DNA of 11,107 bases, taken from the NCBI GenBank assembly GCA_014376655.1, contig JACMRC010000082.1:1-11107 (forward strand). Reading direction: 5' to 3'. The notes under the pieces were generated by a model. That model had not been told where the DNA came from, made no database searches, and was given only the letters and a program-made list of their open reading frames with translations. This stretch comes from Mucilaginibacter sp. Lineage in GTDB: Bacteria; Bacteroidota; Bacteroidia; Sphingobacteriales; Sphingobacteriaceae. The position numbers and the translations under genes are program-made. Of the stretch, positions 1-8,029 are shown piece after piece (position 1 is the first letter of the stretch; each line of letters begins with the position of its first letter).

Positions 1-9
1 TATTATAAG

Positions 10-27
10 CACCTTAGTGTTAAGGTG
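10..27. other. Small hairpin at the left edge
   Basis: CACCTTA (10-16) and TAAGGTG (21-27) form a perfect 7-bp stem with a GTGT loop. An outer pair, TATTAT at 1-6 and ATAATA at 34-39, could extend the structure. There is no T-run directly after it, so a terminator for a gene left of the window is only a guess. It could also be a leader structure of the following gene. Nothing else is recognisable between the window edge and the first gene. Confidence 0.3.
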
Positions 28-155
28 GCCTGGATAATATGCTAACAATGTTAATTTACGTTAAAAGATATAGCTGTCCGCCGAATCGTTGTTTTGATTT
101 ATAAATTTTTTGATTATCATTGAGTAAGGAAACCAACCTGTATAACCGATCACTT

Positions 156-1445
156 ATGCGCCTACGACTTGCAAGTAACAAACTAATTATATCATTTTGC
201 CTGCTTATTGCTTCAGGCACTGCTGTATTAGCCCAAAAAGTTATTAAAGTTGATTCAAGTCATGTGCAAACCTTGCGGGTCGATCCGGGCAATTCGGTTG
301 GCGGTGTGGCCTCTGATTTTTTTACCGAGGTTAACTATGTGCCATTGGAAACCACCAAAGAAAGCCTGTTTGGCAGTATTTCAAGATTGGAAGTAACGGA
401 TGATTATTACATCATTTTAGATAATAATACGCACAGCATCCTAATTTTTACTAAGGCCGGTAAATTCCACGCTAAAATTAAAAGCACCGAAGGCAGCAGT
501 AAAAGTTATATATATGGCTTTAGCATTAACAAATGGGAAAAACTGATAAGCTTTACCCGTGATTATAAAAACTTAATTTATTGCGACTACGACGGCAAGC
601 AGGTGAAGACCGGTCAAATAGGCGGTGCAACAGACGATGATCAGGTTAACAGTTCAGAATACTATTTTGTAGCGCCAGGTAAAGCTGTTACTCCTTATTA
701 CTATAACAGCCTTGACAGCACCGACAAAAGTTTCAGAGCTTATAAAAGATCATTGATATTATATACAGGCGAAGATCATAAGGTTTACGCTCATGGGCTG
801 GGATTTAAAAAGGAAGAGGCCCATATTACAGACGAAGGATATTTTTTGAGCGGCATGGGCCCTGTTACAAAGTCGGGCGTTGACAGTATTTTGTTTTATT
901 CTAAACTATATGATAACGCCATTTATACAATAACCCCCAATACCATAAAATTTAGTTACAAGATAATCCTGCCGTTGTATTCATCGCTGCCTATTGATTT
1001 CATCACCAACCATGAATACGATAAGAAGCGAATGGAATATGTGGAAAAACATCAGGATGCTGTCTACAGTATCTGTAACGTTTTCCGCATAGGTAACAAC
1101 CTGATGTTTAAGGCAGGGTCTATGAGTAATAATAAAGAAGATAATTTGATTTATAATTTAAAGTCGGGCAGTTTAATTGCTTATAAGCATATCCAGCAGG
1201 ACGAAAAATCATATTTCCTGCCAATTTACGACCAGGCAAACCGAAGCTTTAATAATTCGGGCTTGTTGGGTTGCAGCGGGGGGTATTTATATACGTCTAT
1301 TTCTTCATTAGGTATGTTTAAGGCTCACGATGAAAGTGCAGAGCAAAAGCCTAAATACAACCCGGTATTAACTGATTATTTTAAAAAGGGGAATCTAAAA
1401 GATAACCCGGTTATACTACAGCTAAAACTTAAAGATCAGTTATAA
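156..1445 (+). CDS. Secreted 6-bladed beta-propeller protein
   Basis: The product resembles the Bacteroidota 6-bladed beta-propeller family (DUF5128/DUF4934-like, NHL-type blades), exported proteins of mostly unknown ligand that often sit beside outer-membrane receptors. The reading frame is open from a TTG at 120, but I prefer the ATG at 156. It directly precedes a good signal peptide (basic start, hydrophobic core, Ala-Val-Leu-Ala before Gln27), whereas the TTG adds 12 polar residues. From the ATG the protein has 429 residues. The early segment Asn-Tyr-Val-Pro-Leu-Glu-Thr-Thr and the following Asp-Asp-Tyr-Tyr-Ile-Ile-Leu-Asp blade with a Gly-Lys-Phe turn are typical of the family. There is no lipobox Cys, so it is probably periplasmic or surface-released. 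It lies 49 bp before the outer-membrane barrel gene and probably shares its transcript. The family call is from memory of sequence patterns; the ligand is unknown. Confidence 0.75.
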   Translation: MRLRLASNKLIISFCLLIASGTAVLAQKVIKVDSSHVQTLRVDPGNSVGGVASDFFTEVNYVPLETTKESLFGSISRLEVTDDYYIILDNNTHSILIFTKAGKFHAKIKSTEGSSKSYIYGFSINKWEKLISFTRDYKNLIYCDYDGKQVKTGQIGGATDDDQVNSSEYYFVAPGKAVTPYYYNSLDSTDKSFRAYKRSLILYTGEDHKVYAHGLGFKKEEAHITDEGYFLSGMGPVTKSGVDSILFYSKLYDNAIYTITPNTIKFSYKIILPLYSSLPIDFITNHEYDKKRMEYVEKHQDAVYSICNVFRIGNNLMFKAGSMSNNKEDNLIYNLKSGSLIAYKHIQQDEKSYFLPIYDQANRSFNNSGLLGCSGGYLYTSISSLGMFKAHDESAEQKPKYNPVLTDYFKKGNLKDNPVILQLKLKDQL

Positions 1446-1494
1446 TTTACGCACGTATACCAAACCTAACCATTATAAAACCTATCCTCACAAC

Positions 1495-4347
1495 GTGAAA
1501 ATAAACCTAAAGCTTGCCCTTGCTTTATTAATAAGCAGTATGGCATTTAATATTGCCCTTGGGCAAAAAAAAGATACTGTAAACGTAGGCACGGCTACCG
1601 GATTGCTGCGCGATAGTGTTCACAATTACGTTTTACAATCGGCTACGCTATCTGTTTATAAAGTGGCAGGTAACGAGTTAGTGAGCTACCAGCTATCAAA
1701 TAACTTTGGCCGGTATACTATCACAAAATTACCGGTTGGCGTGCCATTAAGGATAATGGCAACGCACGTAGGCTATAACGCTGCTAAAGCGATATTCACG
1801 ATATCGCCCAAAACCAAAATTATTGATCTTAAAACACTAAATCTTGAGCGTGTTGACCTTTCGTTGAAAGAGGTAACCATTACTGCCGAAGTTGCCCCTA
1901 TGCAAATGCATGGCGATACCCTGGAATTTAATGCCGCAGCCTTTAAGCTGGATACCAACGCCGTAGTAGAGGACTTGTTAAATAAACTACCGGGCGTAAC
2001 CGTATGGGCCGACGGTGTAATAACCGTGAATGGCAAAAAAATTAATCGCCTGTTGGTGGAGGGGAAAGACTTTTTTGGTGGCGACAACAAGATCGCTCTG
2101 CAAAACATCCCCAAAAACTCTGTTAAAAAAATACAGGTTTACCAGAATAAGGATGATCCTGACCCGATGAACCCTAAAACCGATATGAATATCGTACTTA
2201 AAAAGGATAAGAAAGACGGCTACTTTGGCAAGTTTGGTGTAGGCTATGGTACGCAACAACATTACGCCGGCGATGGGATGATAACCTATTTTTCGCCCAA
2301 AACACAGTTTAGCTTAGTGGGCGCTGCAAACAACGTTAACAAAAAAGCTACCAATGTAAATACACTGATGGGCTTTAACTCCTTTAAAGGCGAGGGCCTT
2401 AACAGTGATTACCATAACGATTTTAGGCAGGAAGGTAAAAATACCTTTAAAGGTACAGGCTTTACAGCATCGCATGATTTTAATAAGGATGGCGATACCC
2501 GCCAGATCTATAACAGAACCAATATACTAAAAGGCGAGGCCTTTGTAAACGATGATACCAACGAAACCTTATCGCAAAGCCAAACCGTGGTAACGCTGGA
2601 TGATAAAAACAAACTTTTCCAGGCACAAACTAATAATCGCACCAGTGATAACTTTGGCCAGCGCTCAAACGTCAGCTATGATAAAGGTTTTAAAAATTAC
2701 GAAAGGTTGAGTGTTTCTTTTAATGAGAACACGAGTCATGGCAATTCGCTAAGCACATCAACCAGTAGTTCGGTTAATGATCTTACCGGGGCATCGTCAT
2801 TAAGCCTTACTTCGCGCAACGCCACATCATCACAAAGCTCATACTCGGGTACTGCACGTGGTAATTTTACACGTCGATGGGATAATGCTAAACAGAAGTT
2901 TAAGGGCATTGATGTAGATATTAACTACAACTTTGATATCAGCAATAGTACCAGCAACAGTAAACAAATTACCGATTTTACAGCTTCAGACGCTACTCAA
3001 AACAAATATTTTAACCGCCTGTATCAAACCGACAACAACTACTCAAGGCATACCATTGGCATTACCTTTAACGACCCTTTAGTTTACCTGCGCAAAAAAT
3101 TCAGTAATCCGTTTATACGGACGAATATCACGAATACCCTGGCCATATATGATTACCACGACAATGTTAATGTTGGCGATCTTACCTCGGCTACCGGTAC
3201 TACCTATACCAATAACACGGGCCTTACCAACATTAGCCATTATAAAACAGTTGACGAAAAACCAGGGATCAGTTTTTCAAAGTACGGTTTTAAATCTCTG
3301 GACAACCGCTATCAAAAATATTGGAGTGCAAGCATAACGGCAACGGGGCAAATATACAGCCAGCGTAACAGCGCATTGCAATCGTTCCAAAATTTGGAAC
3401 GTACCTGGCAGTATTTCATCCCTTCGGCAAGCATGGCGTATAATAACCAGCAGTATGGTGAGTTTAGGAAGGAGTACAGCTTAAGCTATAATACAAACGC
3501 ACAGTTTCCAACGGTATCGCAGTTAGCGCCTTTAAATGATAATTCAAATGTGTACAACATTACTGTGGGTAATCCTACCTTAAAGCCATCATACAACCAT
3601 AATTTTAATTTCAGGTACTCCTATTCTGACGAGAAAAACAAAAATCCTTTAAACGGCAGTGTGAATATTTCGGCAGGGTTTGTTGAGCATAATATTACAG
3701 ATAGCAGTGCCACCGATGGCCTAGGCCGTACCATGCGCCGCTACATTAATGGCAATGGCAGTAAGTTTATAAACTATAACGGCAGCCTTAACAAAGCATT
3801 TAAGTTTGGCGACCAACAATTCCAGTTCAACGGCAACTCGGCAACCGGTTACACACGCTATAACTCCATTGTAAATAGCCGTACTTATGATGCCCATAAC
3901 AGCTCGCTTAGCGCATCGGCAGTATTAATTTACAGTTATAAATCAACCTGGAGCGGCGGGGTGGGCCAGTATTTTTCGGGCGATAAAACTACACAAGTGG
4001 GCCTTACCACCAATACCTACTACACCTGGACGACAAATTTTGGTTTTGCTTTCGCGTTTCCGCGTAGCATATTTTTTAATACCCGGGTAAACTTTAATAA
4101 CAGCAAATCATCAGCAGTAAAGGATAATGTGTATTACACTATCTGGAACGCCGATTTAGGCTATCGTTTCCTTAAAGGTGCCGAAGCCGAGATCAAACTA
4201 TCAGCGCTCGATTTATTGCACCAAAACAAAGCCATCTATAATTATGCCGGCAACAATAGTATCACTACCAGCACAGCCAATGTATTACAGCAATACTTTA
4301 TGCTAACGCTGGCTTATTACCCGCGTAAGTTTGGGTTGAAAAAATAG
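1495..4347 (+). CDS. Outer-membrane beta-barrel protein, TonB-receptor-like
   Basis: A 950-residue protein with the layout of Bacteroidota TonB-dependent-receptor relatives (CarboxypepD_reg-like, plug, then OMP_b-brl_3-type barrel). Residues 1-23 are a signal peptide ending Ala-Leu-Gly before Gln24. Residues about 34-115 look like a carboxypeptidase-regulatory-like beta-sandwich, with Gly-Tyr-Asn near the end. Residues about 124-235 look like a plug, including Val-Glu-Asp-Leu-Leu-Asn-Lys-Leu-Pro-Gly-Val (158-168) and Val-Asn-Gly-Lys-Lys-Ile (178-183). The remaining roughly 700 residues are rich in Asn, Ser, Thr and aromatics in alternating strands, as in a 22-strand barrel. No clear TonB box is visible and the protein ends in Lys-Lys rather than an aromatic residue, so energised transport is not proven. 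The start is GTG at 1495, chosen because it directly precedes the signal peptide. The substrate is unknown; the upstream propeller protein is the likely partner. Confidence 0.85.
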   Translation: MKINLKLALALLISSMAFNIALGQKKDTVNVGTATGLLRDSVHNYVLQSATLSVYKVAGNELVSYQLSNNFGRYTITKLPVGVPLRIMATHVGYNAAKAIFTISPKTKIIDLKTLNLERVDLSLKEVTITAEVAPMQMHGDTLEFNAAAFKLDTNAVVEDLLNKLPGVTVWADGVITVNGKKINRLLVEGKDFFGGDNKIALQNIPKNSVKKIQVYQNKDDPDPMNPKTDMNIVLKKDKKDGYFGKFGVGYGTQQHYAGDGMITYFSPKTQFSLVGAANNVNKKATNVNTLMGFNSFKGEGLNSDYHNDFRQEGKNTFKGTGFTASHDFNKDGDTRQIYNRTNILKGEAFVNDDTNETLSQSQTVVTLDDKNKLFQAQTNNRTSDNFGQRSNVSYDKGFKNYERLSVSFNENTSHGNSLSTSTSSSVNDLTGASSLSLTSRNATSSQSSYSGTARGNFTRRWDNAKQKFKGIDVDINYNFDISNSTSNSKQITDFTASDATQNKYFNRLYQTDNNYSRHTIGITFNDPLVYLRKKFSNPFIRTNITNTLAIYDYHDNVNVGDLTSATGTTYTNNTGLTNISHYKTVDEKPGISFSKYGFKSLDNRYQKYWSASITATGQIYSQRNSALQSFQNLERTWQYFIPSASMAYNNQQYGEFRKEYSLSYNTNAQFPTVSQLAPLNDNSNVYNITVGNPTLKPSYNHNFNFRYSYSDEKNKNPLNGSVNISAGFVEHNITDSSATDGLGRTMRRYINGNGSKFINYNGSLNKAFKFGDQQFQFNGNSATGYTRYNSIVNSRTYDAHNSSLSASAVLIYSYKSTWSGGVGQYFSGDKTTQVGLTTNTYYTWTTNFGFAFAFPRSIFFNTRVNFNNSKSSAVKDNVYYTIWNADLGYRFLKGAEAEIKLSALDLLHQNKAIYNYAGNNSITTSTANVLQQYFMLTLAYYPRKFGLKK

Positions 4348-4420
4348 TTTGCAGTTTTAAGTTTGCGGTTGGCAGTAGTAAGAGTATCCCATGCCCACTG
4401 CCAACTATTAACTGCAAACT
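4346..4420. repeat. Interrupted inverted repeat after the barrel gene
   Basis: The left arm has AGTTTGCAGTT (4346-4356) and TTGGCAGT (4369-4376). The right arm has ACTGCCAA (4397-4404) and AACTGCAAACT (4410-4420), exact reverse complements in mirror order. The left arm carries a longer insert between its two blocks. The first arm begins inside the stop codon of the barrel gene. From general knowledge, GCAGTTTGCAGTTGGCAGT-like repeats are scattered between genes in Sphingobacteriaceae. It has no T-run, so it is a repeat first and a terminator only possibly. Confidence 0.65.
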
Positions 4421-4753
4421 GTACAAGCGTGCCGTATTGTCACAATTACGTGTCGCAACTGCCTTTTTTTCCACAGTTGGGTAATTTCATTCCTTAACCA
4501 ACTAAACTATTACCCGTTACGTATATCAAATAGGGAGTTAACCACGTTATCAAAGTAAAACTTGGTCACGGCAGGTTAATTTTTGCTGATAAATGTTGCA
4601 TAAAGTTTAACTTTTAATAGATTGCACATCATAATAGTGTCTGTTTATTGTTAAGGGCGAAAGTTGGCAACAATATTGTTGATAAGTTAGAAAACATAGC
4701 GTTTCAAGTATAAAAACAATTTAATATATTGGGACGTATAATTAGGAGTATAT
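4421..4753 (+). promoter_or_regulatory. Gene-free leader region of clpC
   Basis: No supported coding sequence or RNA gene is visible here. A weak candidate promoter is TTG at 4583-4585 with TAACTTTT at 4608-4615 (22-nt spacer), one base off the Bacteroidota -7 box TAnnTTTG. Two short palindromes are present: ATTGTCACAAT (4436-4446) and CAACAATATTGTTG (4668-4681); the second would lie in the transcribed leader if that promoter is used. A clear AGGAG (4744-4748) lies 5 nt before the clpC ATG, unusual in this phylum, where ribosome binding rarely uses such a site. I see no CIRCE element and no CtsR-type heptad repeat. Confidence 0.4.
4668..4681. promoter_or_regulatory. Perfect 14-bp palindrome upstream of clpC
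   Basis: CAACAATATTGTTG is fully self-complementary and lies 72 bp before the clpC start codon. This size and symmetry would suit a dimeric regulator, but no known regulator site is recognised. In AT-rich DNA a palindrome of this size can also arise by chance, so operator function is speculative. Confidence 0.25.
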
Positions 4754-7288
4754 ATGGAAGCAAAATTTTCGCCACGGGTTAAGGATGTGATACAGTACAG
4801 CAGAGAAGAGGCCTTACGCCTTGGGCATGACTATATTGGTACAGAACACCTTTTGCTTGGCCTTATCCGTGACGGAGACGGCGTAGCTATAAAACTGCTT
4901 AGAGAACTAACAGTTGATACAGCAAGATTACGCAGGTCTGTAGAAGACGCTGTGAAAGGAACTATAGGAACTAACGTACATATTGGCAGCATACCATTAA
5001 CAAAACAAGCCGAAAAAGTATTGAAGATAACTTACCTTGAAGCTAAAATATTTAAAAGCGATGTAATAGGTACCGAGCATTTATTGCTATCTATTTTGCG
5101 CGATGAAGATAATATAGCATCACAAATACTGATGCAGTTTAATGTTAATTACGAGGTGTTTAAGGGTGAGGTAGAATCGCATAAAAACAATATTACCGAT
5201 GAGATGCCCGGTTCATCAACCGGTGGAGATGATGATTTTAAAGAGGAAGAAGCATTTAATCAGCCTAAAAAAGTATCAGACATTAAATCAAAAACACCGG
5301 TGTTGGACAACTTTGGTCGCGACTTAACCCGCGCTGCCGAGGATGGTAAATTAGACCCGATTGTAGGCCGCGAGAAAGAGATTGAGCGTGTATCGCAGAT
5401 CTTATCGCGCCGTAAAAAGAATAACCCGATTTTAATTGGTGAACCCGGTGTTGGTAAATCTGCCATAGCCGAGGGTTTGGCATTACGTATCGTTCAGCGT
5501 AAAGTATCGCGTGTGTTGTTTAACAAACGTGTGGTAACTTTAGACCTTGCTTCATTAGTTGCAGGTACAAAATACCGCGGCCAGTTTGAAGAGCGGATGA
5601 AAGCCGTTATGAACGAGCTGGAAAAATCGCCGGATGTAATTTTATTTATTGACGAGATCCATACTATAGTTGGTGCAGGTGGTGCCTCAGGTTCGCTTGA
5701 TGCATCGAATATGTTTAAACCGGCTCTGGCTCGTGGAGAGATCCAATGTATTGGTGCCACTACTTTAGACGAGTATCGCCAGTATATTGAGAAAGATGGC
5801 GCTTTAGACCGTCGTTTCCAAAAGGTAATGGTTGAACCGGCTACGCCTGAAGAAACTGTTGAGATACTAACCCGTATTAAAGACAAATACGAAGAGCACC
5901 ATGGCGTAACTTATACAGATGAAGCCATTGCTGCCTGCGTTGCCTTAACTACAAGATATATTACCGACCGCTTTTTACCGGATAAGGCTATTGACGCTTT
6001 AGACGAATCAGGATCGCGCGTTCACTTAACCAATATCCATGTTCCGCAGGATATACTGGATATTGAGAACAAGATAGAGCTGATAAAGGTTGAGAAAAAT
6101 AAAGTAGTACGCAGCCAGAAATACGAAGAGGCCGCGAAACTACGCGATACCGAAAAGCATTTATTGGAAGAGCTGGAGCAAGCCAAAGCAGTTTGGGAAG
6201 CCGAAACAAAATCAAAACGCTATACCGTAACCGAAGATAATGTTGCCGAGGTGGTATCTATGATGACCGGTATCCCGGTACAGAAAGTGGGCCAGGCAGA
6301 TAGCCATAAATTGCTGCACATGTCTGAAAAGATAGGTGAGAAAATTATTGGCCAGGATGACGCGGTTAAGAAATTGACTCGTGCTATTCAACGTACCCGT
6401 GCCGGACTGAAAGATCCTAAAAAACCAATTGGTTCGTTTATTTTCCTGGGCCCTACCGGTGTTGGTAAAACAGAGTTAGCCAAAGAGCTTGCCCGTTTTA
6501 TGTTTGATACCGAAGACGCGCTGATACAAATTGATATGAGCGAGTACATGGAGAAATTCGCGGTATCTCGTTTAGTAGGAGCGCCTCCGGGCTATGTAGG
6601 TTATGAAGAAGGCGGACAGCTTACCGAAAAAGTACGCCGTAAACCTTATGCGGTAGTTTTGTTGGATGAGATTGAAAAAGCTCACCCGGATGTGTTTAAC
6701 ATCTTGCTACAAGTGTTGGACGAAGGTCAGCTAACTGATTCATTGGGCCGTAAGGTTGATTTCAGGAATGCTATCATCATCATGACATCAAACATTGGTG
6801 CGCGCCAGTTAAAAGATTTTGGTCAGGGTGTTGGTTTCACCACCAATGCTAAAAGCACACAAGCTGATACGCACTCAAGGGGTGTTATTGAGAACGCTTT
6901 AAAACGCGCTTTCGCTCCCGAGTTTTTGAACCGTGTTGATGATGTTATTGTGTTTAACTCGTTAGGCGAGGAAGAAATCTTCAAGATCATTGATATTGAG
7001 TTAGCCGCTTTGTTTGGCCGTGTTAACGCGTTAGGCTACAAAATCGAATTATCTGTAGAGGCTAAAAAATTCATTGCTGAGAAAGGATACGATTCGCAAT
7101 TTGGTGCACGCCCGTTAAAACGTGCTATCCAAAAATACCTGGAGGATCCAATTGCCGAAGAAATATTAAAAGGCGAATTGCACGAAGGCGATACCATGCT
7201 GGTTAATTATAATAAAGAAACCGAAGAGATAACCATCTCTGCTAAAAAAGCGTCTACTAAAAAGCCAAAGCAAGAAGAGCAAAATTAA
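4754..7288 (+). CDS. clpC: ClpC, AAA+ unfoldase subunit of Clp protease
   Basis: An 844-residue Hsp100 protein that uses ATP to unfold proteins and feed them to ClpP in the cytoplasm. Two Clp-N repeats occupy about residues 1-146, each with Ile-Gly-Thr-Glu-His-Leu-Leu-Leu (28-35 and 105-112). The first AAA+ module has Walker A Gly-Glu-Pro-Gly-Val-Gly-Lys-Ser (229-236) and Walker B Asp300-Glu301. A short UVR-type middle segment lies at about 445-480. The second AAA+ module has Walker A Gly-Pro-Thr-Gly-Val-Gly-Lys-Thr (566-573), a Gly-Tyr-Val-Gly-Tyr pore loop and Walker B Asp638-Glu639. Val-Gly-Phe at 693-695 matches the ClpP-docking loop of ClpC. The short middle region and this tripeptide separate it from the disaggregase ClpB. 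The gene appears monocistronic, with an AGGAG ribosome-binding site 5 nt before the ATG and a strong terminator behind. All catalytic motifs are intact. Confidence 0.97.
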   Translation: MEAKFSPRVKDVIQYSREEALRLGHDYIGTEHLLLGLIRDGDGVAIKLLRELTVDTARLRRSVEDAVKGTIGTNVHIGSIPLTKQAEKVLKITYLEAKIFKSDVIGTEHLLLSILRDEDNIASQILMQFNVNYEVFKGEVESHKNNITDEMPGSSTGGDDDFKEEEAFNQPKKVSDIKSKTPVLDNFGRDLTRAAEDGKLDPIVGREKEIERVSQILSRRKKNNPILIGEPGVGKSAIAEGLALRIVQRKVSRVLFNKRVVTLDLASLVAGTKYRGQFEERMKAVMNELEKSPDVILFIDEIHTIVGAGGASGSLDASNMFKPALARGEIQCIGATTLDEYRQYIEKDGALDRRFQKVMVEPATPEETVEILTRIKDKYEEHHGVTYTDEAIAACVALTTRYITDRFLPDKAIDALDESGSRVHLTNIHVPQDILDIENKIELIKVEKNKVVRSQKYEEAAKLRDTEKHLLEELEQAKAVWEAETKSKRYTVTEDNVAEVVSMMTGIPVQKVGQADSHKLLHMSEKIGEKIIGQDDAVKKLTRAIQRTRAGLKDPKKPIGSFIFLGPTGVGKTELAKELARFMFDTEDALIQIDMSEYMEKFAVSRLVGAPPGYVGYEEGGQLTEKVRRKPYAVVLLDEIEKAHPDVFNILLQVLDEGQLTDSLGRKVDFRNAIIIMTSNIGARQLKDFGQGVGFTTNAKSTQADTHSRGVIENALKRAFAPEFLNRVDDVIVFNSLGEEEIFKIIDIELAALFGRVNALGYKIELSVEAKKFIAEKGYDSQFGARPLKRAIQKYLEDPIAEEILKGELHEGDTMLVNYNKETEEITISAKKASTKKPKQEEQN

Positions 7289-7291
7289 TAT

Positions 7292-7331
7292 AAGCTAAAA
7301 AAGCTCGCCAGTTGGCGAGCTTTTTTAGCTT
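7292..7331. terminator. Bidirectional intrinsic terminator after clpC
   Basis: Perfect 19-nt complementary arms (7292-7310 and 7313-7331) form a GC-rich stem, GCTCGCCA with TGGCGAGC, flanked by A6 and T6 runs. The innermost A-T pair probably stays open to give a small loop. It starts just after the clpC stop codon. Because the A-run mirrors the T-run, it could work on either strand. Confidence 0.9.
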
Positions 7332-7336
7332 TAGTG

Positions 7337-7413
7337 GGGTGTCATCCTAAGCTCCGTCGAAGGGTGAGCGTAAAGGCCCTCACGCATGCTTCGAGAGCCT
7401 CAGCATGACACCC
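7337..7413. repeat. Imperfect palindromic intergenic element A
   Basis: The element starts with GGGTGTCAT (7337-7345) and ends with the exact complement ATGACACCC (7405-7413). Inside, CGTCGAAG on the left faces CTTCGAGAG on the right, so most of the 77 bp can fold into one imperfect hairpin. It lies directly behind the clpC terminator and has no coding potential. The look (TGTCAT ends, TCGAAG arms) is that of REP-like palindromic repeats common between genes in Sphingobacteriaceae; family membership is an inference without a genome search. Confidence 0.65.
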
Positions 7414-7510
7414 GTTTTTAAGCATCATATAAAAAATAAAAAAAAGTAAACTAAACATTAAACCTTTTCGTTCTACAAACATCTTACAGATGTAAAAAAC
7501 AACAAATACT

Positions 7511-7927
7511 ATGAAAAAAATATTATCAATCGCATGCGTGGCCCTTGTAGTGGCAGCATTTGTGTCTTGTAAAAAAGAGTATATTACCAACGTTACTCCA
7601 AATCAAACGTACATTACTAATCCGGCTATCCAACCAAGTGCCTGGAGTCAAACTAAAGATGGCAAGGCTGATTCGGTTGATATCGCACTTCCGTCGGGCG
7701 TTCAGTTTTTCAGTAAGACTGATGCCACCTTGGTTTATTTCTCGTTCTTTAGCGGCGTGTACGAACAAATTCCCGAAGTTTATAATGGCACATCATACAG
7801 TTATTTTCATTATGTAAATAACAATATCTTGCATTTGGTAGTGTATACACAACCCGTTAATGGCGGTGTCCCTGTTAAACCAACTTCGGCTATAACTGTG
7901 AAATTGGTTTTGATACCATCAAGTTAA
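7511..7927 (+). CDS. Small lipoprotein of unknown function
   Basis: I do not recognise a family. The 138-residue product starts with a lipoprotein signal peptide: Met-Lys-Lys, a hydrophobic stretch, then Phe-Val-Ser-Cys with the lipidated Cys at residue 20. Lys-Lys-Glu follows the Cys, so an outer-membrane-anchored protein is likely; side of exposure is unclear. The mature part is Thr/Val/Tyr-rich with alternating hydrophobic residues and ends in a Val-Lys-Leu-Val-Leu-Ile-Pro strand, suggesting a small all-beta domain. No catalytic motif, repeat or further Cys is visible. The gene is on its own: the clpC terminator and a palindromic repeat precede it and its own terminator starts 17 bp after the stop. 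The ATG follows an A-rich leader, typical for the phylum. The hairpin ACATCT-TAC-AGATGT (7479-7493) lies 17 nt before the start. Confidence 0.75.
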   Translation: MKKILSIACVALVVAAFVSCKKEYITNVTPNQTYITNPAIQPSAWSQTKDGKADSVDIALPSGVQFFSKTDATLVYFSFFSGVYEQIPEVYNGTSYSYFHYVNNNILHLVVYTQPVNGGVPVKPTSAITVKLVLIPSS

Positions 7928-7944
7928 AAATGTCAACATATATT

Positions 7945-7980
7945 ACAAAAAAGGCTAACCGAGAGGTTGGCCTTTTTTGT
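7945..7980. terminator. Intrinsic terminator after the small lipoprotein gene
   Basis: Two 16-nt arms (7945-7960 and 7965-7980) pair fully except for one T-G wobble, with a GAGA loop. The core is GGCTAACC facing GGTTGGCC, followed by six T. The matching A-run on the left makes it potentially bidirectional. Confidence 0.9.
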
Positions 7981-8029
7981 TGGATATAATTTAAGAGACG
8001 CATATACTAATTATTGCTAATTTTATTAA

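Noticed and set aside
120..155. TTG at 120 as start of the propeller gene
   Set aside because: It would add 12 polar residues before a normal signal peptide that begins with the ATG at 156. It cannot be fully excluded.
1773..2262. Two antisense open frames inside the barrel gene
   Set aside because: They lie opposite conserved plug-domain codons and the products have no recognisable domain; they are shadows of the real gene.
4421..4753. CIRCE or CtsR operator upstream of clpC
   Set aside because: No TTAGCACTC-N9-GAGTGCTAA and no GGTCAAA-type heptads were found.
5260..6215. Several antisense open frames within clpC
   Set aside because: They overlap the intact, highly conserved AAA+ coding sequence and show no family features; they follow from codon bias of the sense strand.
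4754..7288. ClpB disaggregase instead of ClpC
   Set aside because: The long ClpB coiled-coil middle domain is absent, while a UVR-like segment and a Val-Gly-Phe ClpP loop are present.
7292..7413. CRISPR array or attachment site in the repeat-rich spacer
   Set aside because: There is one terminator hairpin and one palindrome, no regular direct repeats with spacers, and no integrase or cas gene in the window.
7342..7590. Antisense frame across the palindromic element and the lipoprotein start
   Set aside because: Its sequence is made from the repeat and low-complexity A/T DNA and it overlaps the lipoprotein signal peptide.
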